A stretch of DNA of 64,000 bases from CALMFG01 sp963674805 (GCA_963674805.2 CAXXNY010000009.1:1-64000), one strand, 5' to 3'. Counted from the stretch's first letter, positions 33,454 to 42,982 are shown. Notes: generated by a model from the sequence alone, not told the origin. Numbers and translations are program-made.

Positions 33454-34962
33454 CTATTTATGCATCATCTGTTTCAAAGACGGATATAACTGCAGATACG
33501 TATCATAGTTCTTTGTGTACACAGCTTTTAAAGATGCCTCCGGCTGATGCCGTCTTTTAACCTTCACCGTTTTTTCTACCGCTTCTTCAAAGCTATCATA
33601 TGCTCCCACGCCGACGCCGGCCAATATCGCTGCACCTAACGTGGTTGCGGTATCCGAACCCGGCACTTCAATCGGTTTTTGTGTCACATCCGATTTGATC
33701 TGTGTCCACAGCACGGAATTCGCTGACCCGCCCATCGCGCGTAGGCTCTTGACTTTAATGCCCGCTTCTTCCGCCACATCAAGGTTGTGCTTTAACGAAA
33801 AGGCAACGCCTTCAAAAACGGCCCGAGCCAGATGTGCCTTGGTCTTCGAATAATCCAGCCCGAAGAAAACGCCTTTCGCATGCTCATCCCAGATCGGTGA
33901 GCGTTCACCGGCCATATAAGGCAGGAATATTACCCCGTCGCTTCCGGGTGCAACCGTCTCACAGGCCTCGTTCAATAAATCCAGCGAAGACTTTCCCATC
34001 TCGCCGTTCATCTGCTTTTCTTCAAATTTAAACTGCTCATCAAACCAGCGGATAGCGCCTCCCCCGCCTGTTGTGCCGCCCTGCAATAACCACTTGCCCG
34101 GCACCACATGGCTGCCCATAATCAGATTGGGCACCGTGCAGCAAGTTTCGGTGCAGATGCTCATGCCTCCGGCCTGTCCGCCCTGTTCCTGCGTCTGTCC
34201 GTCAGCGATAACGCCGACACCCAGAGTGCCGCAGGCTGCATCCAGCCCGCCGGCCGCAACAGGCGTCCCCGTAAGCAGCCCTGTCTTTTCCGCAGCCTCA
34301 GGCGTCACCTTGCCTACAATTTCGTGACAGCCGACCAACTCGGGCAGCATCTGTAAATCCAGGCCAAGACTTTTCGCCATTCCCGGGTCCCAAGCGCTCT
34401 TTTTCATATCAAAGCAGTGGATGCCATATCCCTGTGATATGTCATGCGTGATCGCTCCGGTCATCCGAAAGACAATAAAACTGTTTGACTGGAGTATCTT
34501 ATCTGTTTTTTGATAAACGTCAGGGTTTTTCTGCTTATACCAGAGTATTTTCCCTGTCGCATATTGCGGTTTTAATAAGTTACCGGTGAGATTAAATATC
34601 TCCTGTTCCCCGATTTTTTCATTCAGCTGTTCACAGATTACCTGCGATCTTGTATCCATCCAGATCGGATTACGAAACAGGACTCGGCCTGCTTTATCTA
34701 CGGCAATCGCGCTCCAGCTTTGTCCGTCCACACCAATGCCGATAATCTCTTTATTGTCGATATTATTTTTTTCGATTAATCTTTTGGTGCCTCTGCACAC
34801 CGCATGCCACCATTCTTCGGGATCCTGTTCAACATAACCCGGCTTTGGGTAGTAGACGGGATAGTCTTCTTTCTCTTCACAAACAACCGCACCATTCAGA
34901 GAAAACAGCGCAATCTTACACCCGCTGGTTCCAATATCAATCCCCAATAAATACTGCGCCAT
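33454..34962 (-). CDS. xylB: FGGY-family carbohydrate kinase, xylulokinase-like
   Basis: A 502-residue FGGY kinase. Seen: LGIDIGTSGCKIALF at the N-terminus (phosphate 1 motif), GVDGQSWSAIAVD, GGLDAACGTLGVG, LPYMAGERSPIWD and the FGGY-type MGGSANSVLWTQIKSDV with ATTLGAAILAG. The length and motifs suit D-xylulokinase, although other pentulokinases cannot be excluded. It heads the operon with the dehydrogenase and reductase, and is divergent from a LacI-type regulator across a palindrome-bearing promoter region. RBS AAGGGAT. Confidence 0.88.
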   Translation of the reverse strand: MAQYLLGIDIGTSGCKIALFSLNGAVVCEEKEDYPVYYPKPGYVEQDPEEWWHAVCRGTKRLIEKNNIDNKEIIGIGVDGQSWSAIAVDKAGRVLFRNPIWMDTRSQVICEQLNEKIGEQEIFNLTGNLLKPQYATGKILWYKQKNPDVYQKTDKILQSNSFIVFRMTGAITHDISQGYGIHCFDMKKSAWDPGMAKSLGLDLQMLPELVGCHEIVGKVTPEAAEKTGLLTGTPVAAGGLDAACGTLGVGVIADGQTQEQGGQAGGMSICTETCCTVPNLIMGSHVVPGKWLLQGGTTGGGGAIRWFDEQFKFEEKQMNGEMGKSSLDLLNEACETVAPGSDGVIFLPYMAGERSPIWDEHAKGVFFGLDYSKTKAHLARAVFEGVAFSLKHNLDVAEEAGIKVKSLRAMGGSANSVLWTQIKSDVTQKPIEVPGSDTATTLGAAILAGVGVGAYDSFEEAVEKTVKVKRRHQPEASLKAVYTKNYDTYLQLYPSLKQMMHK

Positions 34963-35074
34963 TTATTTAATAATCCCTTCTTTTATAATAGTATTTTCGT
35001 ATATACCGCTTATCCGCCGCGCTTTGTATATCGCTGACCAGAGAATTGCAGTTAACAGCTTGAATCACAAATTC

Positions 35075-35102
35075 ATTATATTTGACCGGTATGCAATGTC
35101 AA
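35075..35102 (-). promoter_or_regulatory. Promoter of the xylulokinase operon
   Basis: On the minus strand -35 TTGACA (35102-35097), a 16-base spacer and a perfect -10 TATAAT (35080-35075). Leader length is about 105 bases. The adjacent palindrome at 35122-35139 lies upstream. Confidence 0.65.
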
Positions 35103-35121
35103 TGAGTTTCATTTAAATTTT

Positions 35122-35139
35122 AATTGAAACGTTTCAATT
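35122..35139. promoter_or_regulatory. Perfect 18-bp palindrome, probable LacI-type operator
   Basis: AATTGAAAC followed directly by GTTTCAATT is a perfect 18-bp palindrome with a central CG, as is common for LacI-family operators. It lies between the two -35 elements of the divergent xylulokinase and regulator promoters, so one bound dimer could control both. Confidence 0.7.
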
Positions 35140-35142
35140 CCG

Positions 35143-35171
35143 TTGTATCCAGTCTGCCGCTGGTGTATAAT
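35143..35171 (+). promoter_or_regulatory. Promoter of the LacI-SBP regulator
   Basis: -35 TTGTAT (35143-35148), 17-base spacer, perfect -10 TATAAT (35166-35171). The palindrome ends three bases before the -35, suggesting autoregulation. Confidence 0.65.
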
Positions 35172-35202
35172 GGCTGTATTACCTCAGAAAGCAGACATCA
35201 AT

Positions 35203-37449
35203 ATGAGTACAATAAAAGACGTTGCAAAGCTCGCCGGTGTGTCAATCGGCACTGTCTCCAATTATCTGAATGGATCAAAACATGTGATGCCGGGCACAGC
35301 GGAAAAAATCACTTCCGCCATTGAAGCGCTTAATTACCGGCCGAATACCTATGCTAAAAACCTAAGGAGCAATACTTCTAATGAGATTGGCGTTGTCCTG
35401 CCCAACACGACGGAACATTACTATGCCTATCTTCTGGAGGGTATGGAATCTGAATTTAGGAAAGCAGACTTTTCCTTAAGCCTGGCACTTACAAATGATG
35501 TTCCTGATATTGAAATCAGTGCCGTTAACGGTCTGCTCGGAAGAGGCGTTATCGGCGCGGTGGTCATGTCATGCCTCCCGAACCACGAGTTCTACGAAAG
35601 GTTAGCCGATACCCCCCTGGTTTTCATCGACAGAAAACCTTCCTTTGCGGAGGCAAACTATGTCTCCATCAATCATTATGAGACCGCCTGGTACCTGCTT
35701 TCACAACTCTTTGAGAATAATTATGAAAAAATCGCCCTGGTATCCGGGCCGGAGCAATTCAGCTGTGAGTTTGATTATGAGCAGGCCTATCGTGATTTCT
35801 ATAAAAGCAAAAAACATCCTGTTGATGAGAGCTTAATACGCCACATTAATATGACAAAAGAAGATGCGTTCCGTTCCGGGATTACGCTCTTTCAGGACCA
35901 TAAGCCCGACGCCGTTATTTCCACTTCACATTTGCTGACAAACGGATTGGAACAAGCGGCATACTTTGCGGATCTATCTTTGTATCATGACGTCACAGTC
36001 ATTTCAATCGGCGAGGAAAAACTCTCGAGCGCCACAAAAAACAAAAACCGTATTGTCACTATGCGCCCGGCTTATTATTTGGGGACGAGGGCGGCGAAGC
36101 TGTTGGTGAACAACGTATCCAGTCCGCTGATGTTTGAAAAACAGCAGATCCTGTTGCAGGATAAAATTGTCGGCACCAAGCTGTTTGAATCCGCGCCCGA
36201 CACCTACGACTACCGACAAGGCAGCCAGGATAAAATCAGAGTGCTGTTCCTGGATTCACCGAATGCACATGGTATTATCAGAACGCATACTGATTTTACG
36301 CGTAAAACCGGCATTGATGTCGAAGTTACCCTGTGTAACCATGGCGCATTGTTTCAAAAGCTGTTAGATAAATCGTATCTTTCGGAGTTTGACGTATGTA
36401 TGTATGATAATCCCTGGCTTGACGTCCTGGTCCAAAACAATTTGCTTACGGATATAAGCGACTTTGTCTCGGCAGAAAGCCTTACCGAAGATGTTTTTTT
36501 ACCAGGCCTTCTTGAAAAAGCAGGCCTGGCAAATGGCCGCTGTTATGGCATTCCGTTTCTTTTCGGACCGCAGATTCTGCTTTACCGGAAGGACTTATTT
36601 GAAGACCCTGAAATTGGCAAGATGTTTAAGAAAAAATACGGCACAAAACTGCACATCCCAAGGACATGGTTTGAATTCAATGTCATCAGCAGTTTCTTTA
36701 CGCAGTCGGTTAATCCCTTGTCTCCCGTAAAATACGGGACCTCATTCCCCGCAAAAACAGATGTTTTGCTGATCCCGGAACTCCTGCCGCGGATTTGGAC
36801 GTATCATGCAAAGATTTTTGATGACGACGGCAGCCCGCTTGTGACCTCGCAGAACTTTATCAAGGGTATCAGTAATTTTACCGAAGGCTTTCAGTATGCA
36901 CCGCCTCAAACATTGACCAATAATGTTGAGGATTGTATCGAGAATTTCTATAACGGAGACACCGCAATGCTGATGAGTTATGCTTCGTTTATTGTGGATG
37001 TGAATAACAATGCAAAGTCAAAAATCTGCGGTAAGATTGGTTACTCAAGCATCCCGGGAAATCATTCTGTTCTGGGAAGCTGGGGGCTTGCGATTCCCGC
37101 CACAAATATTAATCCCTCTGCCGCACTGAAATTCCTGCTGTGGACCAGTGATTCCGAGATGAGTAAATACTTCACCATTCTGGATGGCCAGTCCCCTTTG
37201 AAAAGCGTGTATACAAACGATGAGCTTTCCGCGCATTTTCCATGGCTGCCGCTCATCTATCAAACTTACCCAAGTAATATTCAAAGAAAGGCGATTAAAG
37301 CAAGCAACGGTTCGTTAATATCCAACACAACATATGAAGCATTGATTTATAAGGCCATTATTCGAATCCTGAAAGAGAAACTGCCCATTGAAGATGCGAT
37401 GGATTTGCTGCATAAAGAACTAACTGCGCTGATAAAACAGCGCAGTTAA
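35203..37449 (+). CDS. LacI-family regulator fused to a solute-binding-protein-like domain
   Basis: About 748 residues, twice the normal LacI length. Seen: LacI helix-turn-helix (1-58) with TIKDVAKLAGVSIGTVSNYLNG and the hinge AKNLRSN; a type I periplasmic-binding-like ligand domain (60-330) with ALVSGPEQFS and RPAYYLGTRAAKLLV; then a third domain (about 344-748) resembling family 1 extracellular solute-binding proteins, with YGIPFLFGPQILLYRKDLFED, EDCIENFYNGDTAMLMSYA and GSWGLAIPATNINPSAALKFL. No signal peptide, so the SBP-like domain is cytoplasmic and may sense a second sugar ligand. The ATG at 35203 follows only a weak AGAAAG; the frame is open to 35143, but that base lies in the promoter. 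It probably controls the divergent xylulokinase operon. Confidence 0.85.
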   Translation: MSTIKDVAKLAGVSIGTVSNYLNGSKHVMPGTAEKITSAIEALNYRPNTYAKNLRSNTSNEIGVVLPNTTEHYYAYLLEGMESEFRKADFSLSLALTNDVPDIEISAVNGLLGRGVIGAVVMSCLPNHEFYERLADTPLVFIDRKPSFAEANYVSINHYETAWYLLSQLFENNYEKIALVSGPEQFSCEFDYEQAYRDFYKSKKHPVDESLIRHINMTKEDAFRSGITLFQDHKPDAVISTSHLLTNGLEQAAYFADLSLYHDVTVISIGEEKLSSATKNKNRIVTMRPAYYLGTRAAKLLVNNVSSPLMFEKQQILLQDKIVGTKLFESAPDTYDYRQGSQDKIRVLFLDSPNAHGIIRTHTDFTRKTGIDVEVTLCNHGALFQKLLDKSYLSEFDVCMYDNPWLDVLVQNNLLTDISDFVSAESLTEDVFLPGLLEKAGLANGRCYGIPFLFGPQILLYRKDLFEDPEIGKMFKKKYGTKLHIPRTWFEFNVISSFFTQSVNPLSPVKYGTSFPAKTDVLLIPELLPRIWTYHAKIFDDDGSPLVTSQNFIKGISNFTEGFQYAPPQTLTNNVEDCIENFYNGDTAMLMSYASFIVDVNNNAKSKICGKIGYSSIPGNHSVLGSWGLAIPATNINPSAALKFLLWTSDSEMSKYFTILDGQSPLKSVYTNDELSAHFPWLPLIYQTYPSNIQRKAIKASNGSLISNTTYEALIYKAIIRILKEKLPIEDAMDLLHKELTALIKQRS
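37422..37447 (+). terminator. Hairpin at the end of the LacI-SBP gene
   Basis: A perfect 10-bp stem (AACTGCGCTG and its complement) with a 6-base loop overlaps the last codons and stop. There is no immediate T-run, so termination strength is uncertain. No other hairpin separates the convergent aldolase gene. Confidence 0.5.
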
Positions 37450-37555
37450 TCCAAATATATTTTTATAATGATAGGGTATTGAACGTTTTATTACTTAAAA
37501 TTATTTTCGATATCTGCATTAAGACCCTTACCTGCTGTCTAATACGATATACCGC

Positions 37556-38335
37556 TTATAACGATTTTATCGGGCCAATGATTCGCTTTAGCCCGGAAAT
37601 CAGCAGGCTCTCATCTGTAGCGATATACAGACAGCGTTTGCCTGCTTCATAGGCGCGATTGATGTCCTCCGTTTCCGACACTTTCTCAAGGACGGTTTTA
37701 TTGGCCGCAAGAATTTTTTCACATATTTCATTTCTTAGCTGGATATGCTCCGGATGGTTGGTTTCTCCCGGGCGTCCGTATGCGTAAGATAAGTCCGCAT
37801 CGCCTACAGATACGATATCCAGTTCGGGAATCGCAAGAATATCGTCCAATTCCGCAACCGCCTGTTTGTTTTCAATCACAACCGCCAAAATTGTATTATC
37901 GTTAAAATACTTCGGGTGTTCGCTTGGGCTTAAGGTTTCTCCGTAGTTGCTGGCGCGCGAATCCGTGCATACGCCGCGGTGGCCGATTGGATAATATTTC
38001 GTCGCTTTCACCAGATTTAATACATCCTGCGCACCGTTTGCCTCGGCAAGCATGATACCCGCGGCACCCATATCCAGCGCATTGACCATCAGCCAATAAT
38101 CCGTGGCATCGTTTACGCGGACCAGGCAGGAAACATCATACAGCTGCGCTGCCCTGATAACATTCGCAACCGTTTCAATATTAAACTGAAAATGCTCACA
38201 GTCGATTATAATCAGCTCTACTCCGCAAACGCCCATAATCTCCGCCACCATCGGATTGGGGATGCGCATAAAGGCACAAATGATTTTTTCACCGTTTTTT
38301 AATTTTTCTTTCACTTTATTGGGTTTCAGTAACAT
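37556..38335 (-). CDS. HpcH/HpaI-family class II aldolase
   Basis: A 259-residue aldolase of the 2,4-dihydroxyhept-2-ene-1,7-dioate / 2-keto-3-deoxy-sugar-acid family. Seen: IIIDCEHFQF (equivalent to the family DxEH with catalytic histidine), GAAGIMLAEA, AVVIENKQAV with the metal-binding glutamate, and SVGDADLSYAYG with the metal-binding aspartate. It cleaves a 2-keto-3-deoxy acid to pyruvate and an aldehyde in non-phosphorylative sugar degradation. It is the last gene of the ribose-type importer operon, 12 bp after a lactonase. RBS AAGGAG. Confidence 0.88.
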   Translation of the reverse strand: MLLKPNKVKEKLKNGEKIICAFMRIPNPMVAEIMGVCGVELIIIDCEHFQFNIETVANVIRAAQLYDVSCLVRVNDATDYWLMVNALDMGAAGIMLAEANGAQDVLNLVKATKYYPIGHRGVCTDSRASNYGETLSPSEHPKYFNDNTILAVVIENKQAVAELDDILAIPELDIVSVGDADLSYAYGRPGETNHPEHIQLRNEICEKILAANKTVLEKVSETEDINRAYEAGKRCLYIATDESLLISGLKRIIGPIKSL

Positions 38336-38347
38336 ATATTTCGCTCC

Positions 38348-39421
38348 TTACAGTTTTGTCCATGCGACACAAGATGGCGCTGGTATTGAATATGTGTATG
38401 GAATGCCCATCAGCGCTCCTGTCGTGATATCTCGATTGATCACCGTAATGGTGTCGCTGTCCTTGTTGGCACAAAAAATAAAATCCTCCTCCGGTGACAA
38501 ACAAATATGCCTTGGTCCTTTGCCGCCGCAGTCAAACCATCCAATATGCTGAAGCAATCCCGTATTGGAATCAACCTTAAAGCAGACAACCTTATCCTGG
38601 CCGCGGTTTGAGACATATATAAAATCTCCTGATGCCGTAATGATAATTTCCGCCGCATGGTTTTCTGCGCAAAAGTCCTTCGGGATCAAACTGATTTTCT
38701 GTATCGGCTCCAGCGTATGGTTTTCTGCAATATATTTATAGGCATATATATGATTTCCGATTTCGGTATTCACGTATACAAACCGGCCGTTTGGATGAAA
38801 CACCAGATGCCGCGGGCCTTCGCCGGGCTTGACCGACACATAGGGTTGTGCCGGATTTGGTTTCAGCCTCCCGGTCTTACGGTCGAACAGGTAATTCATC
38901 ACCCTGTCAATGCCAAGGTCGGGAACAAGCACACCGTTCCCATCCGGCGTCTGCTTGATCGAATGCGCTCTGGGATAATCCTGCCGAATCGGAACAATGC
39001 TTTTCCCATAATGCTGCACTTGGTCCGTCAGTGTCAGCTTTCCCTGTTCGGATTGAATCACCATCACACTGCCTGACGCATAGTTTGTGGCAAAAACATA
39101 ATCGCCAAAAAGATCCGGCTGGACAAAAGCGCATTTGCTGCCTTCGGTGCTCAGGCTGTCCGTCAGCGTTAAACTGCCGTCATCCTCAATATAAAAGGCG
39201 CGTACAACACCCGCGTTTTTACACTCGTTTTCGCTGAAGAGAAAACGGCCGCGTATGGCAATATATCCCGGATCGGTTTCATCCTGCCCGAATGCCCGTA
39301 TGTTGGCCAGTTCGCCGGTTACCGAATCCATTTCAAACGCATAAATCCCTTTGCTCTTCGTTTTTACATGATCACTTTGTTCTCCCCCCGTATACGTCCC
39401 TGCATAAAGGTAGAAACTCAT
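38348..39421 (-). CDS. Lactonase family protein (Pgl-type beta-propeller), second copy
   Basis: A 357-residue propeller lactonase. Seen: LYAGTYTG (5-12), NYASGSV (113-119), VPDLGIDRV (166-174), GEGPRHLVFHPNGRF (200-214) and a closing DCGGKGPRHICLSPEEDFIFCANKDSDTI-type blade; the arrangement matches 7508-8602 but the sequences are clearly diverged. It overlaps the permease start by 4 bp and is followed by an aldolase, so importer, lactonase and aldolase form one unit. The likely substrate is an aldonolactone derived from the imported sugar. Confidence 0.88.
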   Translation of the reverse strand: MSFYLYAGTYTGGEQSDHVKTKSKGIYAFEMDSVTGELANIRAFGQDETDPGYIAIRGRFLFSENECKNAGVVRAFYIEDDGSLTLTDSLSTEGSKCAFVQPDLFGDYVFATNYASGSVMVIQSEQGKLTLTDQVQHYGKSIVPIRQDYPRAHSIKQTPDGNGVLVPDLGIDRVMNYLFDRKTGRLKPNPAQPYVSVKPGEGPRHLVFHPNGRFVYVNTEIGNHIYAYKYIAENHTLEPIQKISLIPKDFCAENHAAEIIITASGDFIYVSNRGQDKVVCFKVDSNTGLLQHIGWFDCGGKGPRHICLSPEEDFIFCANKDSDTITVINRDITTGALMGIPYTYSIPAPSCVAWTKL

Positions 39422-40398
39422 AGTGCGGTTTTCCTTTTCTTAGATGTCGAAATGGATATTACCTGGATCAACAGCACAATAATCAACATTAGGCCGATAA
39501 CCGCTTGTTCAAAGTAATACGTAAGGAACGTCTGGAGTTTAAAGACATTATATAGCATAGACATAACAACAGCGCCCCAAAGACCGGCAGACATCTTTCC
39601 GCGTCCGCCCGTCATCATGACACCCCCGATAACAATCGACGCAATCGCCATCATATCAAGGCCGTAGCCCGAATTAATCACCGCTGAATTCAGCCGGACA
39701 CCCAGGTTAACGCCTGCAAGCCCGGTAAAAATACCGCAGAGCAGATGCGCGATATACCGTGTCCGCTTTACATTCACGCCCATCAGCGATGCCGCTTCTT
39801 CGCTCCCGCCTACGGCATAAATATTCCGTACCGCAGGAATCCGGTTCAATATATAATTCGCGATAAAGTACATCAGGACTAAAACCACAATCGCAAAGGG
39901 TACCACCCCAAAGAGGTTGCCATAACCTAAAAATCTCAAAGAAGCGGGCATATCCGGAACGTTGAAGCTGGATTCCCCGACGGTAATCAGCATTACCCCT
40001 TTGATGAGCATTGACATGGCATAGGTCGCAATCATCGACGGGATTTGCGCTGCATTAATCAATACGGCGTTCAGCAGCCCGATGATGCCGCAGCCAACGC
40101 AAGCGGCAACAATGCCCAGGACCACATTGATGGTGCAAAGTCTGAGGCACAAATATGCGCCTAAAACAACCCCGATCGAAACGCTGAGGTCTATGGATCC
40201 GCTGATGACAACATAGGTCATGCCGAAAGCTAAAAGCGCAATGGTCAGCGACTGCTTGACGATATTAAGCAAATTCTCAGCATTCAAAAACTGTTCGGTA
40301 TTAATGAAGCAGCCCATTATGAAAATCACGACAAGCGCGATAACCGCTTCGGGTATTTTTATGTGTTTAGGAAAAAATCTTTTTATGCCAGTTTTCAT
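39418..40398 (-). CDS. Sugar ABC transporter permease (RbsC family)
   Basis: A 326-residue membrane permease with about ten helices. Seen: TYVVISGSIDLSVSIGVVLGAYL near residue 60, the family LSVG-type motif, NAVLINAAQIPSMIATYAM, NRIPAVRNIYAVGGSEEAASLMGVNVKR and a late GGVMMTGGRGKMSAGLWGA. The gene overlaps the other permease by 4 bp (ATGA). Together they form a heterodimeric channel for the ribose-type importer. RBS AAGGAG. Confidence 0.9.
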   Translation of the reverse strand: MKTGIKRFFPKHIKIPEAVIALVVIFIMGCFINTEQFLNAENLLNIVKQSLTIALLAFGMTYVVISGSIDLSVSIGVVLGAYLCLRLCTINVVLGIVAACVGCGIIGLLNAVLINAAQIPSMIATYAMSMLIKGVMLITVGESSFNVPDMPASLRFLGYGNLFGVVPFAIVVLVLMYFIANYILNRIPAVRNIYAVGGSEEAASLMGVNVKRTRYIAHLLCGIFTGLAGVNLGVRLNSAVINSGYGLDMMAIASIVIGGVMMTGGRGKMSAGLWGAVVMSMLYNVFKLQTFLTYYFEQAVIGLMLIIVLLIQVISISTSKKRKTAL

Positions 40399-41357
40399 TT
40401 TTTTCTCCTTATTTTTTCAACATTTTGAATGAGTATCGCGGTAATGATAATCAGCGCCGTAATGACATACGACCATTCCGCTGAAACATTATTCATTTGA
40501 ATCATCATGTTGATCAATTTCAATATCAAAACACCAAACGCCGTTCCGAGAATATTGGGATGCCCGCCGGAAATCGCGGTGCCGCCGATAACAACGGCTG
40601 CGATTGCACGGAATTCAAACTCGAGCCCGATACTGGTGGGATTAACACTCGAAACAACCGTTGTGTCGTATATGCCACCCAAAGCAGCAAGCACGTTGCC
40701 GATGACGTATGCAATAATAATATATAAATCTGTTCTTATCCCCGCGGTCCGCGCTGCAATCAGGTTATCGCCGCACGCCTCAAAATAAACGCCAAGTCGC
40801 GATTTTTTGACGATTAAAAACATGATTAACGTAAAGAATATAACAATAAAAAACTGTGCCGGAATTGAGTTCCATAATTTGAACGTAATCAGATCCGATA
40901 TGTATCCCGCATCAAAACGAATGGATGCACATTTTGTCACAGCTTCAGACACCGATCTTAGGATATACATCATCGCCATGGTCACAATCATCGATTGGAT
41001 ACGGAAATGCCCGACCAGCACACCGTTAATCACGCCAACCAATATCGCCGATAACAGCATGATAAACAGTGCCAGCGTAACGCTGCCAGTGCTGTTGACA
41101 ACCATGGCAAAGACCACCGCTCCCCAACAGAATCCCGACCCAAGTGAGATGTCTATATTGCCGGAGGAAATAATAATCATCGAACCAAAGCTGACTAAGA
41201 GCAGCGACGTGCTCTGATTGATTAAATTCCTAACCGTGATCATACTTAAGAAATTTGGCGTAACGAAGGAGTTGTAAATAAACAGCACCGCAAAACATAT
41301 CATCGTCATGTAGCTTGTTAAGAAATGTAAGACCTTTTGTCCCTTTGTTTCTGTCAT
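40395..41357 (-). CDS. Sugar ABC transporter permease (RbsC family)
   Basis: A 320-residue permease. Seen: SMIIISSGNIDISLGSGFCWGAVV (the SG-NIDLS motif of the family), NGVLVGHFRIQSMIVTMAMMYI, FEACGDNLIAARTAGIRTD and a GGTAISGGHPNILGT segment. It overlaps the ATPase stop by 4 bp upstream and the second permease downstream. The two paralogous permeases in tandem are the usual arrangement for heteromeric CUT2 importers such as those for autoinducer-2 or rhamnose-like sugars. RBS AGGAGAA. Confidence 0.9.
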   Translation of the reverse strand: MTETKGQKVLHFLTSYMTMICFAVLFIYNSFVTPNFLSMITVRNLINQSTSLLLVSFGSMIIISSGNIDISLGSGFCWGAVVFAMVVNSTGSVTLALFIMLLSAILVGVINGVLVGHFRIQSMIVTMAMMYILRSVSEAVTKCASIRFDAGYISDLITFKLWNSIPAQFFIVIFFTLIMFLIVKKSRLGVYFEACGDNLIAARTAGIRTDLYIIIAYVIGNVLAALGGIYDTTVVSSVNPTSIGLEFEFRAIAAVVIGGTAISGGHPNILGTAFGVLILKLINMMIQMNNVSAEWSYVITALIIITAILIQNVEKIRRKK

Positions 41358-42886
41358 TGCGCTTCTCCTTCTTCATACTGGGCGTTGGCAATCATATTTG
41401 TAATATTGACCAGACTGATATCTTTTTCTGAAAGTTCTCCGACCGTTCTGCCGTCCCGTACAACCACGACGCGGTCGCTGTTGCGAATGACCTCTGACAG
41501 TTCTGATGAAATAAACAGGATACCGATTCCGCTGTCTGCCATTTCATGCATCAACCGCTCGACTTCCACTTTCGCTCCGACATCTATCCCGCGGGTTGGT
41601 TCATCCAGGATAATCAGTCGCGGCGTGCTGGCAAGTGAACGGGCAATCATGACCTTTTGCTGGTTTCCGCCGGATAAAAACTTGACATGCTGTTTGGTTG
41701 TCGGTGTTTTGATATTCAGCTTATCCACATATTGCTCTGCGATTTTATTTCTCTTTTTATTATTGACTAATCCAAAGCGCGAAATTGCCGACAGGCTGTT
41801 CAGCACAATATTGTTTTTCACTTCCATGTTTGGGATAATGCCGTCTACCCTGCGGTTTTCCGTGCAAAACGCGATACGGTTTTTTAACGCCTTCGCCGAA
41901 TTGCTGATTTTCACTTCCTTGCCGTCCATTAAAATCTTTCCGCCATCCAGCTTATCGCAACCGAAAATGACGCGAGCGGTTTCGGTTCTGCCCGAGCCAA
42001 GCAGGCCGGCGATACCGACAATTTCTCCCGGATAGATACTGAAACTGATATTTTTTACGGCATGCCCGCTCTGCACATTTTTCAGTTCAATGATAGGGCT
42101 GCCCTGGCGGTTGATTTTTTCGTTGTTTTGTTTTTGTCTTTTCGCCGCGACGACCTCGCGGCCCAACATATATTCGACCAGCTTCTGCTGGTTAATGTCT
42201 TTAATCTGAAAAGTGCCGACATATTTGCCGTCTTTTAACACCGTGGCTGAATCACATATATTAAATATTTCCTCAAGCCTGTGCGTAATGAAAATAAAAG
42301 AAACACCCTGATTTTTAAGATTCCTGATAAAAGAAAATAGGTGCTCAACTTCTTCTGTGTCTAAAGAGGAAGTCGGCTCATCAAGAATTAAAAAATCACA
42401 GTGTTCATTTCTGAGCGCCCGTGCGATTGCAACCATCTGCTGCGACGCTGCGCCGAGTGAGTTAACGATTGCCGATGGGTCAATATCAATATTTAGTTTT
42501 TTAAACAACGCCTCGGTCATCTGAATCATTTTTTCCCAATTAATCCCCATCGCATTAGTCGGGAAGCTGCTCAGATACACATTCTCTGCAACTGTGAGAT
42601 ACGGAATGAGATTGAGTTCTTGGTAAACCGTGCTGATACCGGCTTCTTCAGCCTTTTTCGGATCCGCAAAATCGACGCGGTTCCCTTTAAATATAATCTC
42701 ACCCGAATCCTTAGTGAAAATCCCGGTGAGAATTTTTACGAGCGTTGTCTTTCCGGCGCCGTTTTCGCCGCTAAGCGCTCTAATCTCTCCTTTATTAACC
42801 GAAATTGAAACATTATCCAATGCCAGGACGCCGGGGAAATTTTTTGTAATGTTCTTCATTTCAAGTACAGTCTTGTCTGCTGCCAA
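41354..42886 (-). CDS. Sugar ABC transporter ATP-binding protein (RbsA family)
   Basis: A 510-residue double-cassette ATPase of the CUT2 class. Seen: first cassette Walker A GENGAGKTT, signature LGAASQQMVAIARAL and Walker B LILDEPTSSLD; second cassette with the degenerate Walker A GLLGSGRTE typical of RbsA, signature LSGGNQQKVMIARSL and LIILDEPTRGID. Translation appears to start at TTG (42886-42884) with AAGGGGTGG just upstream; no ATG in frame is better. It powers the two RbsC-type permeases. It is separated from the binding-protein gene by a hairpin. Confidence 0.92.
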   Translation of the reverse strand: MAADKTVLEMKNITKNFPGVLALDNVSISVNKGEIRALSGENGAGKTTLVKILTGIFTKDSGEIIFKGNRVDFADPKKAEEAGISTVYQELNLIPYLTVAENVYLSSFPTNAMGINWEKMIQMTEALFKKLNIDIDPSAIVNSLGAASQQMVAIARALRNEHCDFLILDEPTSSLDTEEVEHLFSFIRNLKNQGVSFIFITHRLEEIFNICDSATVLKDGKYVGTFQIKDINQQKLVEYMLGREVVAAKRQKQNNEKINRQGSPIIELKNVQSGHAVKNISFSIYPGEIVGIAGLLGSGRTETARVIFGCDKLDGGKILMDGKEVKISNSAKALKNRIAFCTENRRVDGIIPNMEVKNNIVLNSLSAISRFGLVNNKKRNKIAEQYVDKLNIKTPTTKQHVKFLSGGNQQKVMIARSLASTPRLIILDEPTRGIDVGAKVEVERLMHEMADSGIGILFISSELSEVIRNSDRVVVVRDGRTVGELSEKDISLVNITNMIANAQYEEGEAQ

Positions 42887-42922
42887 TTCATTCCACCCCT
42901 TAAACCAATTTTTATAGCATGT

Positions 42923-42950
42923 TTCGGGGCAGAGACAACTCCGCCCCGAA
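42923..42950 (-). other. Intercistronic hairpin after the sugar-binding-protein gene
   Basis: TTCGGGGC pairs with GCCCCGAA across a 12-base loop between the binding-protein stop and the ATPase start. No T-run follows on the minus strand, so it probably stabilises the binding-protein mRNA, as at 16506-16543, rather than ending transcription. Confidence 0.6.
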
Positions 42951-42982
42951 CATTAAAGAGAATACTATTTTACTGCTACAAG

